DNA of 64,000 bases from Bacillota bacterium LX-D (GTDB lineage: Bacteria; Bacillota; DUOV01; Zhaonellaceae): assembly GCA_031628995.1 (NCBI GenBank), contig JAVLUO010000011.1, forward strand, positions 1 through 64,000, in the 5' to 3' direction. Positions 17,048 to 25,534 of this stretch are shown piece by piece. The translations under genes were made by a program, and so were the position numbers. The stretch's first letter is position 1; each line of letters opens with the position of its first letter. The notes beneath the pieces are model-generated. The model saw only the letters and a program-made list of their open reading frames with translations, did not search any database and was not told where the DNA came from.

Positions 17048-17123
17048 AAAAAAGGATTTTTCAAAGTTATTAAGAATATATAACGCTATAACTATTTTTA
17101 ATTTGTGTTTGGAGGAAGGCAGA

Positions 17124-18101
17124 ATGGTAAAAATGTATTATGATCAAGATGCAGATCTATCTTTATTGCAGGGGAAAAAAATCGCTGTTTTAGGTTATGG
17201 CAGCCAAGGACATGCCCAGGCCCAAAATTTGAGAGACAGTGGTTTAGATGTTATTGTTGCTACTAAAAATATAGATGACGCTGAAAAAGATGGCTTTAAA
17301 GTTGTCTCTGTAAATGAAGCTACTAAAGAGGCAGATATTATTCAGATTTTACTACCTGATGAAATACAAGCAAATGTATATAAACAGGAAATTTTACCTA
17401 ATTTAGTTGAAGGAAATGCTTTAGTTTTTTCCCACGGGTTTAACATTCATTTTGGACAAATTGTACCACCTGAAAATATAGATGTATTCATGGTAGCTCC
17501 TAAAAGCCCTGGTCATCTAGTAAGAAGAATGTATGCCCAGGGAGCTGGTGTACCGGGTTTACTTGCTGTTTTCCAAAATTATTCTGGAAAAGCTAAAGAA
17601 ATTGGATTAGCTTATGCCAAAGGTATTGGTTGTACTAGAGCTGGAGTAATCGAAACAACCTTTAAAGAGGAAACTGAAACCGATTTATTTGGAGAACAGG
17701 CAGTACTTTGTGGTGGAGTTGCATCTCTAATTAAGTGTGGCTTTGAAACTTTGGTTGAAGCTGGTTACCAACCTGAAATTGCCTATTTTGAATGCTGCCA
17801 TGAATTAAAATTAATTGTGGATTTAATTTACGAAGGCGGACTTAGTAGAATGAATTATTCTGTAAGTGATACTGCAGAATTCGGTGGTTTAACAAGAGGA
17901 CCTAGGGTAGTGGATGAAATCTCAAAACAAGAAATGAAGCAAATATTATGGGAAATCCAATCAGGTACTTTTGCTAAGGAATGGATTTTAGAAAACCAAG
18001 CCAATAGGCCGCAGTATAATGCACTAACTGATATGGAAAAAGAACACTTACTTGAAAAGGTTGGGGCGGAGCTTAGAAAAATGATGCCATGGCTTAAATA
18101 A
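17124..18101 (+). CDS. ilvC: ketol-acid reductoisomerase
   Basis: IlvC isomerises and reduces acetolactate and acetohydroxybutyrate with NAD(P)H in valine, isoleucine and leucine synthesis. The class I protein is about 325 residues. It has the nucleotide-binding [26 protein letters not shown], then the metal/substrate residues in [12 protein letters not shown] and YECC-like [23 protein letters not shown] 17124 has a TTTGGAGGAAGG ribosome site; an upstream in-frame extension reaching into the previous gene is not supported. No other ilv or leu gene is adjacent. Confidence 0.95.
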   Translation: MVKMYYDQDADLSLLQGKKIAVLGYGSQGHAQAQNLRDSGLDVIVATKNIDDAEKDGFKVVSVNEATKEADIIQILLPDEIQANVYKQEILPNLVEGNALVFSHGFNIHFGQIVPPENIDVFMVAPKSPGHLVRRMYAQGAGVPGLLAVFQNYSGKAKEIGLAYAKGIGCTRAGVIETTFKEETETDLFGEQAVLCGGVASLIKCGFETLVEAGYQPEIAYFECCHELKLIVDLIYEGGLSRMNYSVSDTAEFGGLTRGPRVVDEISKQEMKQILWEIQSGTFAKEWILENQANRPQYNALTDMEKEHLLEKVGAELRKMMPWLK

Positions 18102-18131
18102 AAAGTGAAAGGCTTGCCTTTCACTTTTTTT
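18101..18131 (+). terminator. intrinsic terminator after ilvC
   Basis: AAAGTGAAAGGC pairs with GCCTTTCACTTT across a TT loop and is followed by a T run. The T-tract leads directly into TAGTTG and the intron scar starting at 18137. Confidence 0.92.
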
Positions 18132-18136
18132 AGTTG

Positions 18137-18213
18137 GTGCGCCCTGCATGGGCGCTTGCTTGTCGGTGAAAGTCCGATACGGGGGTTGATAGTGCCAACC
18201 GTTAGCCTAAGAC
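18137..18213 (+). mobile_element. 5' fragment (77 nt) of a group II intron
   Basis: This begins with the canonical 5' end GTGCGCCC and continues through domain I sequence to GCCTAAGAC. It matches 45800-45876 with only two differences over 77 bases, then similarity stops abruptly. The rest of the intron is missing, so it is a scar. It lies exactly between the ilvC terminator and the ribosome site (GGGAGG) of the next gene. The upstream TTTTTTTAGTTG is the same insertion context as at galU. Confidence 0.9.
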
Positions 18214-18231
18214 TTTTAGGGAGGAAGCAGT

Positions 18232-19509
18232 TTGCCAAAAATTGTTATTGTAGGTGGCGGGGCGGCAGGGATTTTTGCTGCTATTGGAGCAGCAGAACTT
18301 GGAGCACCCGTTGTATTATTTGAAAAAAATGCGCAACTAGGAAAAAAAATTTTAATAACTGGCAACGGTCGCTGCAATTTAACAAATATCAAAGATATAC
18401 AATATTTCTTTAAGGAATTTCCTGGAAATGGGTCATTTTTACATAGTGCTTTTAAATCCCTTTCTAACCTAGATTTAATAAAATTTTTTAATGGAATTGG
18501 AATTACTACAAAGGTAGAAGATAAGGGGCGAGTTTTTCCAAAAACAGATCGGGCTCAGGATGTTGTGCAGGCTTTGACAAATTATTTACACAGCCTTAAT
18601 GTCCAAATTGAATTTAATAGTCCAATTCAGGAAATTATTACTCAAGACAAGGCAGTAAAAGGTTTTGTTGTCAATGGGAAATTCCACTCCGCTCCAGCTA
18701 TAATAATAGCCACTGGTGGGTTATCTTACCCTAGAACAGGTTCTACAGGTGATGGCTTTCGGTGGGCAGCTAAACAAGGCCACACTATAGTAGATTTAAA
18801 ACCATCATTAATTCCCTTAATAGTGCGAGAACAATGGTGCAAGTCCTTAGCTGGACTCAGCTTAAAAAATGTAGAATTGTCAGTTTTTAGCACTTCCGAT
18901 AAAAATAAAATTGCCGAGGAAACAGGAGAAATACTATTTACTCACTTTGGACTATCCGGTCCTGCAATTCTCTCATTAAGTAGAAAAGTAGTGCCTTATT
19001 TAAGTCTGAATAAACAGGGTTTAAAAATAGAAATCAATCTATTTCCTACTTTAAATAGTAAGGATTTGGATAAAAATTTACAAAATTTATTAACTACAAA
19101 TTCTAAGAAAAAAATAAGCAATTCTTTAAATGATTTGTTGTCTAATAAATTGTTATTACAAATATTTAGTTTAGCAGGTCTAAATAAAGAAAAATTTAGC
19201 TACCAAATTACAAAAGGTGAACGCTTCAATTTAGGAACACAATTACAACATTTTTCTTTAACTATTACTGGTACACGTCCTATGACTGAAGCTATTGTTA
19301 CTTCCGGTGGAATTTGCGTTAAAGAACTTGTACCCTCTACTATGGAGTCACGTCTTATAAAAGGGTTATTTTTTGCTGGAGAAGTTATAGATGTTGATGC
19401 CTACACAGGTGGATATAATTTACAAGCCGCTTTTTCTACCGGGTATGTAGCTGGCAAGTCTGCAGCTAAAAAGTTTTTCGAGCGAGAAGTAAGGAGTGAT
19501 TTAAGATGA
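18232..19509 (+). CDS. NAD(P)/FAD-dependent oxidoreductase (HI0933/BaiN-like family)
   Basis: The 425-residue flavoprotein opens with the Rossmann dinucleotide site IVGGGAAGIFAAIGAAELG. It follows with LGKKILITGNGRCNLTN, ATGGLSYPRTGSTGDGF, FTHFGLSGPAIL and the C-terminal GEVIDVDAYTGGYNLQAAFSTGYVAG motif of the HI0933/YhiN family. Relatives include bile-acid-reducing BaiN, but most are uncharacterised. The TTG start has AGGGAGGAAG ahead of it, right after the intron scar. The stop codon overlaps the hutP start (ATGA), so the two are co-translated. Confidence 0.88.
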   Translation: MPKIVIVGGGAAGIFAAIGAAELGAPVVLFEKNAQLGKKILITGNGRCNLTNIKDIQYFFKEFPGNGSFLHSAFKSLSNLDLIKFFNGIGITTKVEDKGRVFPKTDRAQDVVQALTNYLHSLNVQIEFNSPIQEIITQDKAVKGFVVNGKFHSAPAIIIATGGLSYPRTGSTGDGFRWAAKQGHTIVDLKPSLIPLIVREQWCKSLAGLSLKNVELSVFSTSDKNKIAEETGEILFTHFGLSGPAILSLSRKVVPYLSLNKQGLKIEINLFPTLNSKDLDKNLQNLLTTNSKKKISNSLNDLLSNKLLLQIFSLAGLNKEKFSYQITKGERFNLGTQLQHFSLTITGTRPMTEAIVTSGGICVKELVPSTMESRLIKGLFFAGEVIDVDAYTGGYNLQAAFSTGYVAGKSAAKKFFEREVRSDLR

Positions 19510-19922
19510 GTAACCACGGAAGTAAAAAAGTGGCTACTGTAGCAATCCAAATGGCACTTACTGATTCACGGGAAGAAGAAAACTCTTTAAAACAAAAATT
19601 TTTGGCGCAGGGAATCAAAACGGCAGCAGTTGATTACGGTGGAGAATATATTTCTTCGGTGAAAAAAATTGTTGAAAGAGCCGTAGTAGCTGCCAAAAGA
19701 GAAGGGGTTATTGCTGAAACTCATGCTGATGAAGGTGCTGTTGCAGGTGCAACAAGAGAGGCATTGGCCCAAATAATGCCTAAAGCAATAGGTTTAAACG
19801 TAGGTGGAAAAATAGGAATAGCTAGGCAGCAGGATCATGTTAGTGTTGCAGTTTTTTTGGGAATAGGGTTGTTACATTTAGATGAGGTAGGGATAGGTCT
19901 TGGGCACAGAGCTGTACATTAA
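19506..19922 (+). CDS. hutP: HutP family RNA-binding antiterminator-like protein
   Basis: This 138-residue protein matches the HutP family. HADEGAVAGATREAL aligns with the helix carrying the His/Mg site in Bacillus HutP. The C-terminus (DHVSVAVFLGIGLLHLDEVGIGLGHRAVH) matches its terminal beta strands. In Bacillus, HutP binds L-histidine and Mg2+, then UAG-containing RNA, to prevent termination ahead of the histidine-utilisation operon. No hut genes lie here; the next genes are aroH and, after a leader, aroF. A function in controlling another leader is possible but unproven. The symbol marks the family, not a proven role. Confidence 0.8.
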   Translation: MSNHGSKKVATVAIQMALTDSREEENSLKQKFLAQGIKTAAVDYGGEYISSVKKIVERAVVAAKREGVIAETHADEGAVAGATREALAQIMPKAIGLNVGGKIGIARQQDHVSVAVFLGIGLLHLDEVGIGLGHRAVH

Positions 19923-19932
19923 AAGTGATAAC

Positions 19933-20289
19933 ATGGCTGTTCGAGGTATAAGGGGAGCTATAACAGTAGAAAAAAACAGTAGAGAAAATATATACGATGC
20001 CACTAAAGTTTTGCTAACTGCAATGTTATATGAAAACGATATATTATTAGAAGATATAGCTAGTGCTTTTTTTTCTGTAACTAATGATTTAGATCAGGCT
20101 TATCCTGCCGAAGCAGCTAGAAAAATGGGCTGGGTAAATGTACCCTTGCTCTGCCTAAATGAGGCGAACATTTCTGGTTCGTTGCGTAAAGTAATTAGAG
20201 TATTACTGCACGTTAACACTACCAAAAAACAGCAGGAGATTAAGCATATTTATTTAGGTAAAGCTAAAGAACTGCGTAAAGATTTATAA
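19933..20289 (+). CDS. aroH: chorismate mutase, AroH class
   Basis: AroH converts chorismate to prephenate at the branch to phenylalanine and tyrosine. The 118-residue protein matches the trimeric Bacillus-type enzyme. Arg residues in AVRGIRGAITVEKN and the Glu of LCLNEANISGSL, with the later IRVLLHVNT, are in the expected order. ATG 19933 lies 10 bases after the hutP stop. Prephenate made here would feed pheA and tyrA in the next operon. Confidence 0.92.
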   Translation: MAVRGIRGAITVEKNSRENIYDATKVLLTAMLYENDILLEDIASAFFSVTNDLDQAYPAEAARKMGWVNVPLLCLNEANISGSLRKVIRVLLHVNTTKKQQEIKHIYLGKAKELRKDL

Positions 20290-20337
20290 ATACATATTAT
20301 TGCATTACTATTTTTTTAATGCTATTATAGCTTTACT

Positions 20338-20357
20338 AAAAGTCTTAAGAGGCTTTT
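20338..20357 (+). terminator. hairpin with T-rich 3' arm after aroH
   Basis: AAAAGTCT (20338-20345) pairs with AGGCTTTT (20350-20357) across a TAAG loop. No separate T-tract follows (GGCG), so it may be a weak terminator or part of the aroF leader structure. Confidence 0.45.
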
Positions 20358-20413
20358 GGCGATTTATGTAGCTTTGTAGTACGGTATTTTTATAAGTATA
20401 TGAAGGAGGTAGG

Positions 20414-20437
20414 ATGGTAGGATGGTTTATTATATAG
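20414..20437 (+). CDS. candidate leader peptide ahead of aroF
   Basis: ATG 20414 starts a 7-codon frame, MVGWFII, ending in TAG at 20437, with AAGGAGG 4 bases upstream. An overlapping frame from ATG 20422 to TGA 20496 would give a 24-residue peptide with two Tyr, one Trp and three Phe, and it reads through the terminator at 20455. Either could sense charged aromatic tRNA, as in classical attenuators. Which, if any, is translated is unknown. Confidence 0.35.
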   Translation: MVGWFII

Positions 20438-20454
20438 GTCAGAGATCATTCTTG

Positions 20455-20478
20455 GTCACTCTTCCAGGGTGGCTTTTT
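20455..20478 (+). terminator. attenuator-like terminator in the aroF leader
   Basis: GTCACTCT (20455-20462) pairs over all 8 bases with AGGGTGGC (20466-20473) across a 3-base loop. It is followed by TTTTT, about 90 bases before aroF. Because it lies inside a leader with small aromatic-rich reading frames, it probably controls entry into aroF-pheA-tyrA-aroA. It superficially recalls a T-box core but lacks the conserved ACCGCG. Confidence 0.7.
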
Positions 20479-20566
20479 CATTTTCAGAACGAGTGAAGTG
20501 CGCCATTCGGATGTTATTATAACTTATTGTAGATACTAATTAAAGATATTTTAAGGAGGTATTTAG

Positions 20567-21592
20567 ATGATTGTTGTAATGGATCATTGTGCTTCACAAG
20601 AACAGATTCAGAGAGTTTTGGACCGTCTTACTAATGAAGGTTTTAAAATACATCTTTCTCAAGGAGATAAGTGCACAGTTATTGGTGTTATTGGTGAAGA
20701 CATTAAAATAAAGTTACCTGGATTGGCATTAGAAGCATTACCAGGGGTCGAAAAAGTAGTGCCAATTTTACAACCCTATAAATTAGCAGGTAGAGACTTT
20801 AAACCTGAGGGGACTAAGATTAAAGTTGGTAATATAGAAATAGGTGGAAACCAATTACAAATTGCAGCTGGACCCTGTGCTGTTGAAAGCAGAGAGCAGT
20901 TGTTAGAAACAGCATGGGAAGTTAAAGAAGCAGGAGCAACCATTCTTAGAGGAGGTGCTTATAAACCTAGGACTTCCCCATACTCATTTCAGGGCTTAGG
21001 CGAGAAGGGTTTAAAGTTATTAGCTGAAGCGAAAGAAAAAACTGGCTTAGCTATTATTACTGAAGCAACAGACACTACAAATTTAAAGGTAGTTGCTGAA
21101 TATGCTGATATTATTCAAATTGGAGCTCGAAATATGCAAAATTTCCATTTGCTGAAGGAAGCAGGCAAATTAAACAAGCCTGTGCTTCTAAAAAGGGGCC
21201 CCAGCGCAACTATTGAAGAATGGATATTGGCTGCAGAATACATAATGATGGAAGGCAATTATCAAGTTATTTTTTGCGAGCGCGGTATTAGAACCTTTGA
21301 AACTTATACTAGAAATACATTGGATCTAAGCAGCATTCCTGTTATTAAAAAGTTAACTCATTTACCAATTTTTGCTGATCCAAGCCATGGTACAGGTAAA
21401 TGGCATTTAGTGGATCCCATGGCCAGGGCAAGTATTGCTGCAGGAGCTGATGGCCTAATTGTAGAAATACATCCAAGACCAAGTGAAGCGTTATCTGATG
21501 GATTTCAGTCATTAACTCCTGATAATTTTAAAAAAATGATGACAGAGATTAAGGATATTGGAAAAATAATGAAGAAAGAAGCAAGTTGGTGA
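20567..21592 (+). CDS. aroF: 3-deoxy-7-phosphoheptulonate synthase
   Basis: This enzyme makes DAHP from phosphoenolpyruvate and erythrose 4-phosphate, the first step of aromatic synthesis. The 341-residue protein has a ferredoxin-like N-terminal regulatory domain (residues about 1-70) and a KDPG-type barrel. Visible motifs are [58 protein letters not shown] and [14 protein letters not shown]. The N-terminal domain is the site of feedback control in related enzymes. A strong TAAGGAGG ribosome site precedes it. It is the first gene of the aromatic operon. Confidence 0.95.
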   Translation: MIVVMDHCASQEQIQRVLDRLTNEGFKIHLSQGDKCTVIGVIGEDIKIKLPGLALEALPGVEKVVPILQPYKLAGRDFKPEGTKIKVGNIEIGGNQLQIAAGPCAVESREQLLETAWEVKEAGATILRGGAYKPRTSPYSFQGLGEKGLKLLAEAKEKTGLAIITEATDTTNLKVVAEYADIIQIGARNMQNFHLLKEAGKLNKPVLLKRGPSATIEEWILAAEYIMMEGNYQVIFCERGIRTFETYTRNTLDLSSIPVIKKLTHLPIFADPSHGTGKWHLVDPMARASIAAGADGLIVEIHPRPSEALSDGFQSLTPDNFKKMMTEIKDIGKIMKKEASW

Positions 21593-21595
21593 GTT

Positions 21596-22435
21596 ATGGT
21601 AAAAGTAGGTTACTTAGGACCGGAAGGGACATTTTCAGCACAAGCTGCACAGAAATGGGTAAAAAGTGTTGGCTTAAAGAATTATATACTTCAGCCTATT
21701 AATAGCATCACTTATCAAATTAGTCAGGTAATGGAGGGAAAGTTAAATTATTCTATACTTCCTATAGAAAATTCTGTGGAAGGAACAGTAAACATTGCTT
21801 TAGATACTTTAGTTAAATATGAAGTATTGATAGTTGGAGAATTTGTGCTACCAATAGAACATTGTTTAGCTGTAAAAGAGGCAGGAATTATTCAACCAGA
21901 AGTTGTTTTTTCTCACCCACAAGCTTTAGCTCAATGTTATGATTACTTAGCCAAGAACTTTACAGAAATAAGTACAGTACAAGTAAGTAGTACTGGCGAG
22001 GCAGCACGTATGGTAGCTGAGGGCCCCTTAGGCTGGGCTGCCATCTGTTCCAAAAATGCTGCGGAGCGCTACGGCTTATATATAATGGCCCAGAACATTC
22101 AGGATTATGCTGGGAACAAAACTAGATTTTTAGTAATCGGGAAGGATAGTCCCCAACCAACTGGCAATGATAAAACATCTTTAGTCATTGCTTTGCCACA
22201 AAATCAGCCAGGCGGATTATATAGAATCCTGCATAGCTTCGCCGTAGAAAATATTAATTTAACTAAAATAGAGTCACGCCCTACAAAACGGGAGCTGGGA
22301 GAATACCTTTTTTATATTGACTGCGAAGGCCATCAGCAGGATAGTAAATTATTTAAAGTAATTGAAAAACTAAAGCAAAACGCAGTTTTTTTAAAAGTTT
22401 TAGGTTCTTACCCAGCAGATAGGGGGATGCGATAG
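21596..22435 (+). CDS. pheA: prephenate dehydratase
   Basis: PheA converts prephenate to phenylpyruvate for phenylalanine. The 279-residue protein has the catalytic domain GYLGPEGTFSAQAA, ILPIENSVEGTVNIALD, STGEAARMVAEG and NKTRFLVIG, then an ACT domain with LTKIESRPTKRELGEYLFYID, the phenylalanine-sensing signature. It starts 4 bases after aroF, with the ribosome site inside the aroF end. No chorismate mutase domain is fused, which fits the separate aroH. Confidence 0.95.
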   Translation: MVKVGYLGPEGTFSAQAAQKWVKSVGLKNYILQPINSITYQISQVMEGKLNYSILPIENSVEGTVNIALDTLVKYEVLIVGEFVLPIEHCLAVKEAGIIQPEVVFSHPQALAQCYDYLAKNFTEISTVQVSSTGEAARMVAEGPLGWAAICSKNAAERYGLYIMAQNIQDYAGNKTRFLVIGKDSPQPTGNDKTSLVIALPQNQPGGLYRILHSFAVENINLTKIESRPTKRELGEYLFYIDCEGHQQDSKLFKVIEKLKQNAVFLKVLGSYPADRGMR

Positions 22436-22440
22436 ATCCT

Positions 22441-23538
22441 ATGGTTAATAAAGCTGTTGTTATTGGCCTGGGTTTAATTGGCGGTTCACTGGCTATGGCT
22501 ATGAAACAGTCATGTTTTGTTAAACAAATCGTTGGTATTGATACAAATGAAAACAGCATTGCAGAAGGAATAAAACTAGGAATAATAGATGAGGGTACAA
22601 AGCATCTTACTGCAGGGGTTAATGGTGCTGATCTAGTTATTTTAGCAACGCCAGTTGGGCAAATCATTCCTATAGCCGAAAGAATTTCACCTTATCTACC
22701 ACCAGGCTGTGTTATAACTGACGTGGGAAGCTGTAAATCCTTATTAGTCTCACCCTTAGAGAATATTTACGGTGCCCAAAAGCACTATATAGGTGGGCAT
22801 CCCATGGCTGGTTCAGAACGAGCAGGGATCGAAGCAGCAACCCCTTTTTTATTTGAGAATGCTGTTTATGTTTTGACACCAACTAAAAATACTAACAAGC
22901 AAGCATTGCATACCATGGAATCTCTGATTAAAGCTATAGGTGCAAATAAAATTAACTTAGATCCCCATAAACATGATTACATAGTAGCGGCAGTAAGTCA
23001 TTTACCACATATCATAGCTGCCAATTTAGTAAATACAGTGGGAGAATTGGCCAAGGAGGAGCAGTTAACCTTAATGTTGGCTGCAAGCGGGTTTAAAGAT
23101 ACAACCCGTATTGCTATGGGCGATATAACAATGTGGCGCGATATTTGTTTATCCAACAGAAAAATGCTTAAAAAGATGCTTACATTATTCCGCCAACAAT
23201 TAGATGAATTTGAAAAAGTAATTGACGAAGAGAATAAATCCTTGCTAGCCGACTTATTAGGACGTGCCCAAACCTTAAGAAAACAAATACCTAGTAAAGC
23301 AAAGGGTCTTTTGCCCAGTATTTATGAATTGGAAGTGATTATTCCTGATCGGTCAGGTATGTTAGCTGAAATAACAAATATACTTGCTGTTAATAATATA
23401 AATATTATCGATATTGAAATTTTACGTGTAAGAGAGGCTTTAGGAGGTACAGTAAGAATTGGCTTTGCAGATGAAAAAGAGCTGACTTCAGCACTTGAAG
23501 TTTTAAAGCAACAAAATTTTCAGGCAATGAGGCGGTGA
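22441..23538 (+). CDS. tyrA: prephenate dehydrogenase
   Basis: TyrA oxidises prephenate to 4-hydroxyphenylpyruvate for tyrosine. The 365-residue protein opens with GLGLIGGSLAMAM (NAD site), then VGSCKSLL, GGHPMAGSERAG, the catalytic-region VSHLPHIIAANL and TRIAMGDITMWRDI. The C-terminus (about 295-365) is an ACT domain for feedback. It starts 5 bases after pheA in the aromatic operon. Confidence 0.95.
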   Translation: MVNKAVVIGLGLIGGSLAMAMKQSCFVKQIVGIDTNENSIAEGIKLGIIDEGTKHLTAGVNGADLVILATPVGQIIPIAERISPYLPPGCVITDVGSCKSLLVSPLENIYGAQKHYIGGHPMAGSERAGIEAATPFLFENAVYVLTPTKNTNKQALHTMESLIKAIGANKINLDPHKHDYIVAAVSHLPHIIAANLVNTVGELAKEEQLTLMLAASGFKDTTRIAMGDITMWRDICLSNRKMLKKMLTLFRQQLDEFEKVIDEENKSLLADLLGRAQTLRKQIPSKAKGLLPSIYELEVIIPDRSGMLAEITNILAVNNINIIDIEILRVREALGGTVRIGFADEKELTSALEVLKQQNFQAMRR

Positions 23539-23542
23539 TATT

Positions 23543-24832
23543 ATGCTAAGACAAATAAGTGCTGTTCAGGCCCTGAAGGGTGAAATATCCGTACCAGGCG
23601 ATAAATCCATTTCTCACAGAGCGTTAATAATAGGTGCTTTAGCCCAAGGGAAAACTGAAATTCATGGTTTTTTACCGGGAGCAGATTGTTTAAGTACCTT
23701 AAATTGTTTGCGTCAAATGGGTATTGAAATTGAATTAATTAATAACACTACCTTAATTGTAAATGGCTCCGGATTATATGGTTTGAAAGAACCTAATGAT
23801 TGCTTAGACGCAGGTAATTCAGGTACAACAGCACGTCTATTATTAGGCATTCTAGCAGGACAAAATTTCTTCACTGTGCTTACAGGAGACGGCTCTTTAC
23901 GCTCTCGTCCCATGTCAAGGGTAATTCAACCATTACAAACTATGGGAGCTCAAATATTTGGACGTAATAATAATAAGCTTTTGCCAGCTGTAGTCTTAGG
24001 TCAGAAAAAGTTAAAAGGTATTACATATAATTCATCTATTGCTAGCGCCCAACTTAAATCTGCATTACTTTTAGCTGGTTTATATGCTGAAGAACCTACG
24101 ACAATATTTGAACCATCCAGATCAAGAGATCATAGCGAAAGAATGCTAAAGTCGTTTGGAGTTTCAATAGATATCCATAATAACGTGGTGACTATTAATC
24201 CTTCTTCTAAGTTAGAGGCTGGTAAAATTTTAATTCCTGGAGATATTTCCTCTGCTGCTTTCTTTATAGTTGCCGGCTTAATTGTGCCTAATTCAGAAAT
24301 CATGATAAAAAACGTAGGAATAAATCCAACAAGATCTGGAATTATTACAATTTTGAAGGAAATGGGTGGAAATATCTCAATTCTAAACGAAAGAAAGATG
24401 GGGGAAGAGCCTGTAGCTGATCTTTTAGTTAAAAGTTCCGAGTTAAGAGGAACTGAGATTAAAGGAGATATTATCCCCACATTAATTGATGAAATTCCAG
24501 TTCTAGCAGTGGCCGGTCTTTTTGCTCAAGGTGAAACTATAATTTCAGATGCAGCTGAGCTTCGGGTTAAGGAATCTGACCGAATTGCTGTAATGGCCAA
24601 AGAATTAAATAAAATTGGAGGACATGTTACAGAACTTCCTGATGGTTTAAATATAAAAGGAGACCAAGAGCTACACGGTGCTCGTTGTTCTTCCCATCAT
24701 GACCATAGAATCGCCATGTCTTTAGCCATTGCAGGCTTAAGAACTGGTAACTTAGAAATAGAGGATTACGAATGTATTGATATCTCATACCCTAACTTCT
24801 TTTCCGATCTTAATATGTTAATGAATAATTGA
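23543..24832 (+). CDS. aroA: 3-phosphoshikimate 1-carboxyvinyltransferase (EPSP synthase)
   Basis: AroA joins phosphoenolpyruvate and shikimate 3-phosphate. The 429-residue protein has GDKSISHRALIIGALAQG, LDAGNSGTTARLLLGILAGQ, GDGSLRSRPMSRVI, ASAQLKSALLLAGLYA and the late RVKESDRI and DHRIAMSLAIAG motifs. The NSGTTARL loop has Thr rather than the Ala of class I-type tolerant enzymes, which alone does not set glyphosate response. It follows tyrA by 4 bases. Confidence 0.96.
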   Translation: MLRQISAVQALKGEISVPGDKSISHRALIIGALAQGKTEIHGFLPGADCLSTLNCLRQMGIEIELINNTTLIVNGSGLYGLKEPNDCLDAGNSGTTARLLLGILAGQNFFTVLTGDGSLRSRPMSRVIQPLQTMGAQIFGRNNNKLLPAVVLGQKKLKGITYNSSIASAQLKSALLLAGLYAEEPTTIFEPSRSRDHSERMLKSFGVSIDIHNNVVTINPSSKLEAGKILIPGDISSAAFFIVAGLIVPNSEIMIKNVGINPTRSGIITILKEMGGNISILNERKMGEEPVADLLVKSSELRGTEIKGDIIPTLIDEIPVLAVAGLFAQGETIISDAAELRVKESDRIAVMAKELNKIGGHVTELPDGLNIKGDQELHGARCSSHHDHRIAMSLAIAGLRTGNLEIEDYECIDISYPNFFSDLNMLMNN

Positions 24833-24847
24833 GGAGAAGAAATGTAA

Positions 24848-25534
24848 ATGTTAAAAAAAGGTAATATAGCCATAGATGGACCTGCGGGAGCAGGCAAAAG
24901 TACGGTAGCTAAGCTTATAGCAAAAAAATTAGGTTACTTATATGTTGATACAGGGGCAATGTATAGAGCATTAGCATGGAAAGCATTGCAGGAAAAGTTT
25001 AGTTACCAAGATGTTAAAAACATAATAAAGCTTGCCCAAAAAACAGAAATCGTTCTTACTAAAAGTAAGCACACAAGTGCCCAAAAAGTATTTTGTGATG
25101 GTTTTGATGTGACGGAAGAGATAAGAACGCCTGAAGTATCTGAGTTTGTTTCTCAAATTGCCCAGATTCCAGAAGTTAGGGAGGTATTTTTGCATCAGCA
25201 AAGGAAGTTTGCTAAGGATGGTAACGTAGTTATGGATGGGCGAGATATTGGTAGCAATGTTTTGCCAGATGCTGCACATAAGTTCTTTTTAACCGCTTCA
25301 TTGGAAGAAAGAACCAAAAGGAGATATAATGAGCTAAAATGCAAAGGCTATAATCTAACTATGGAACAAATTAGACAAGATATTGCTAGGCGAGACCAAT
25401 TAGACAGTAAACGAAAGGCCGCGCCTTTAGTAAAAGCACTAGATGCAGTAGAAATTGATACAAGCAACCTCTCCCCACGGCAAGTAGCATCTGTTATAGA
25501 AAATATAATTAAGGGTGAGAGTTATGATTTATAA
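24848..25534 (+). CDS. cmk: cytidylate kinase
   Basis: Cmk phosphorylates CMP and dCMP. The 228-residue protein has the P-loop AIDGPAGAGKSTVAKLIAKKLG, the CMP-binding VDTGAMYRALAWKA and VMDGRDIGSNVLPDA, then the lid motif RRDQLDSKRKAAPL. The order cmk-plsC-ispH/rpsA follows the arrangement known in many Clostridia. The end overlaps the plsC start by 11 bases. Confidence 0.95.
   Translation: MLKKGNIAIDGPAGAGKSTVAKLIAKKLGYLYVDTGAMYRALAWKALQEKFSYQDVKNIIKLAQKTEIVLTKSKHTSAQKVFCDGFDVTEEIRTPEVSEFVSQIAQIPEVREVFLHQQRKFAKDGNVVMDGRDIGSNVLPDAAHKFFLTASLEERTKRRYNELKCKGYNLTMEQIRQDIARRDQLDSKRKAAPLVKALDAVEIDTSNLSPRQVASVIENIIKGESYDL

Noticed and set aside
16995-17123. 43-residue N-terminal extension of IlvC
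   Set aside because: It overlaps the upstream gene and is not in the family; ATG 17124 has a strong ribosome site and gives normal length.
20439-20480. T-box-like element before aroF (CCAGGGTGGC)
   Set aside because: The T-box core continues as ACCGCG and needs a specifier loop and stem I; none is visible here. The bases are explained as the 3' arm of the terminator hairpin.
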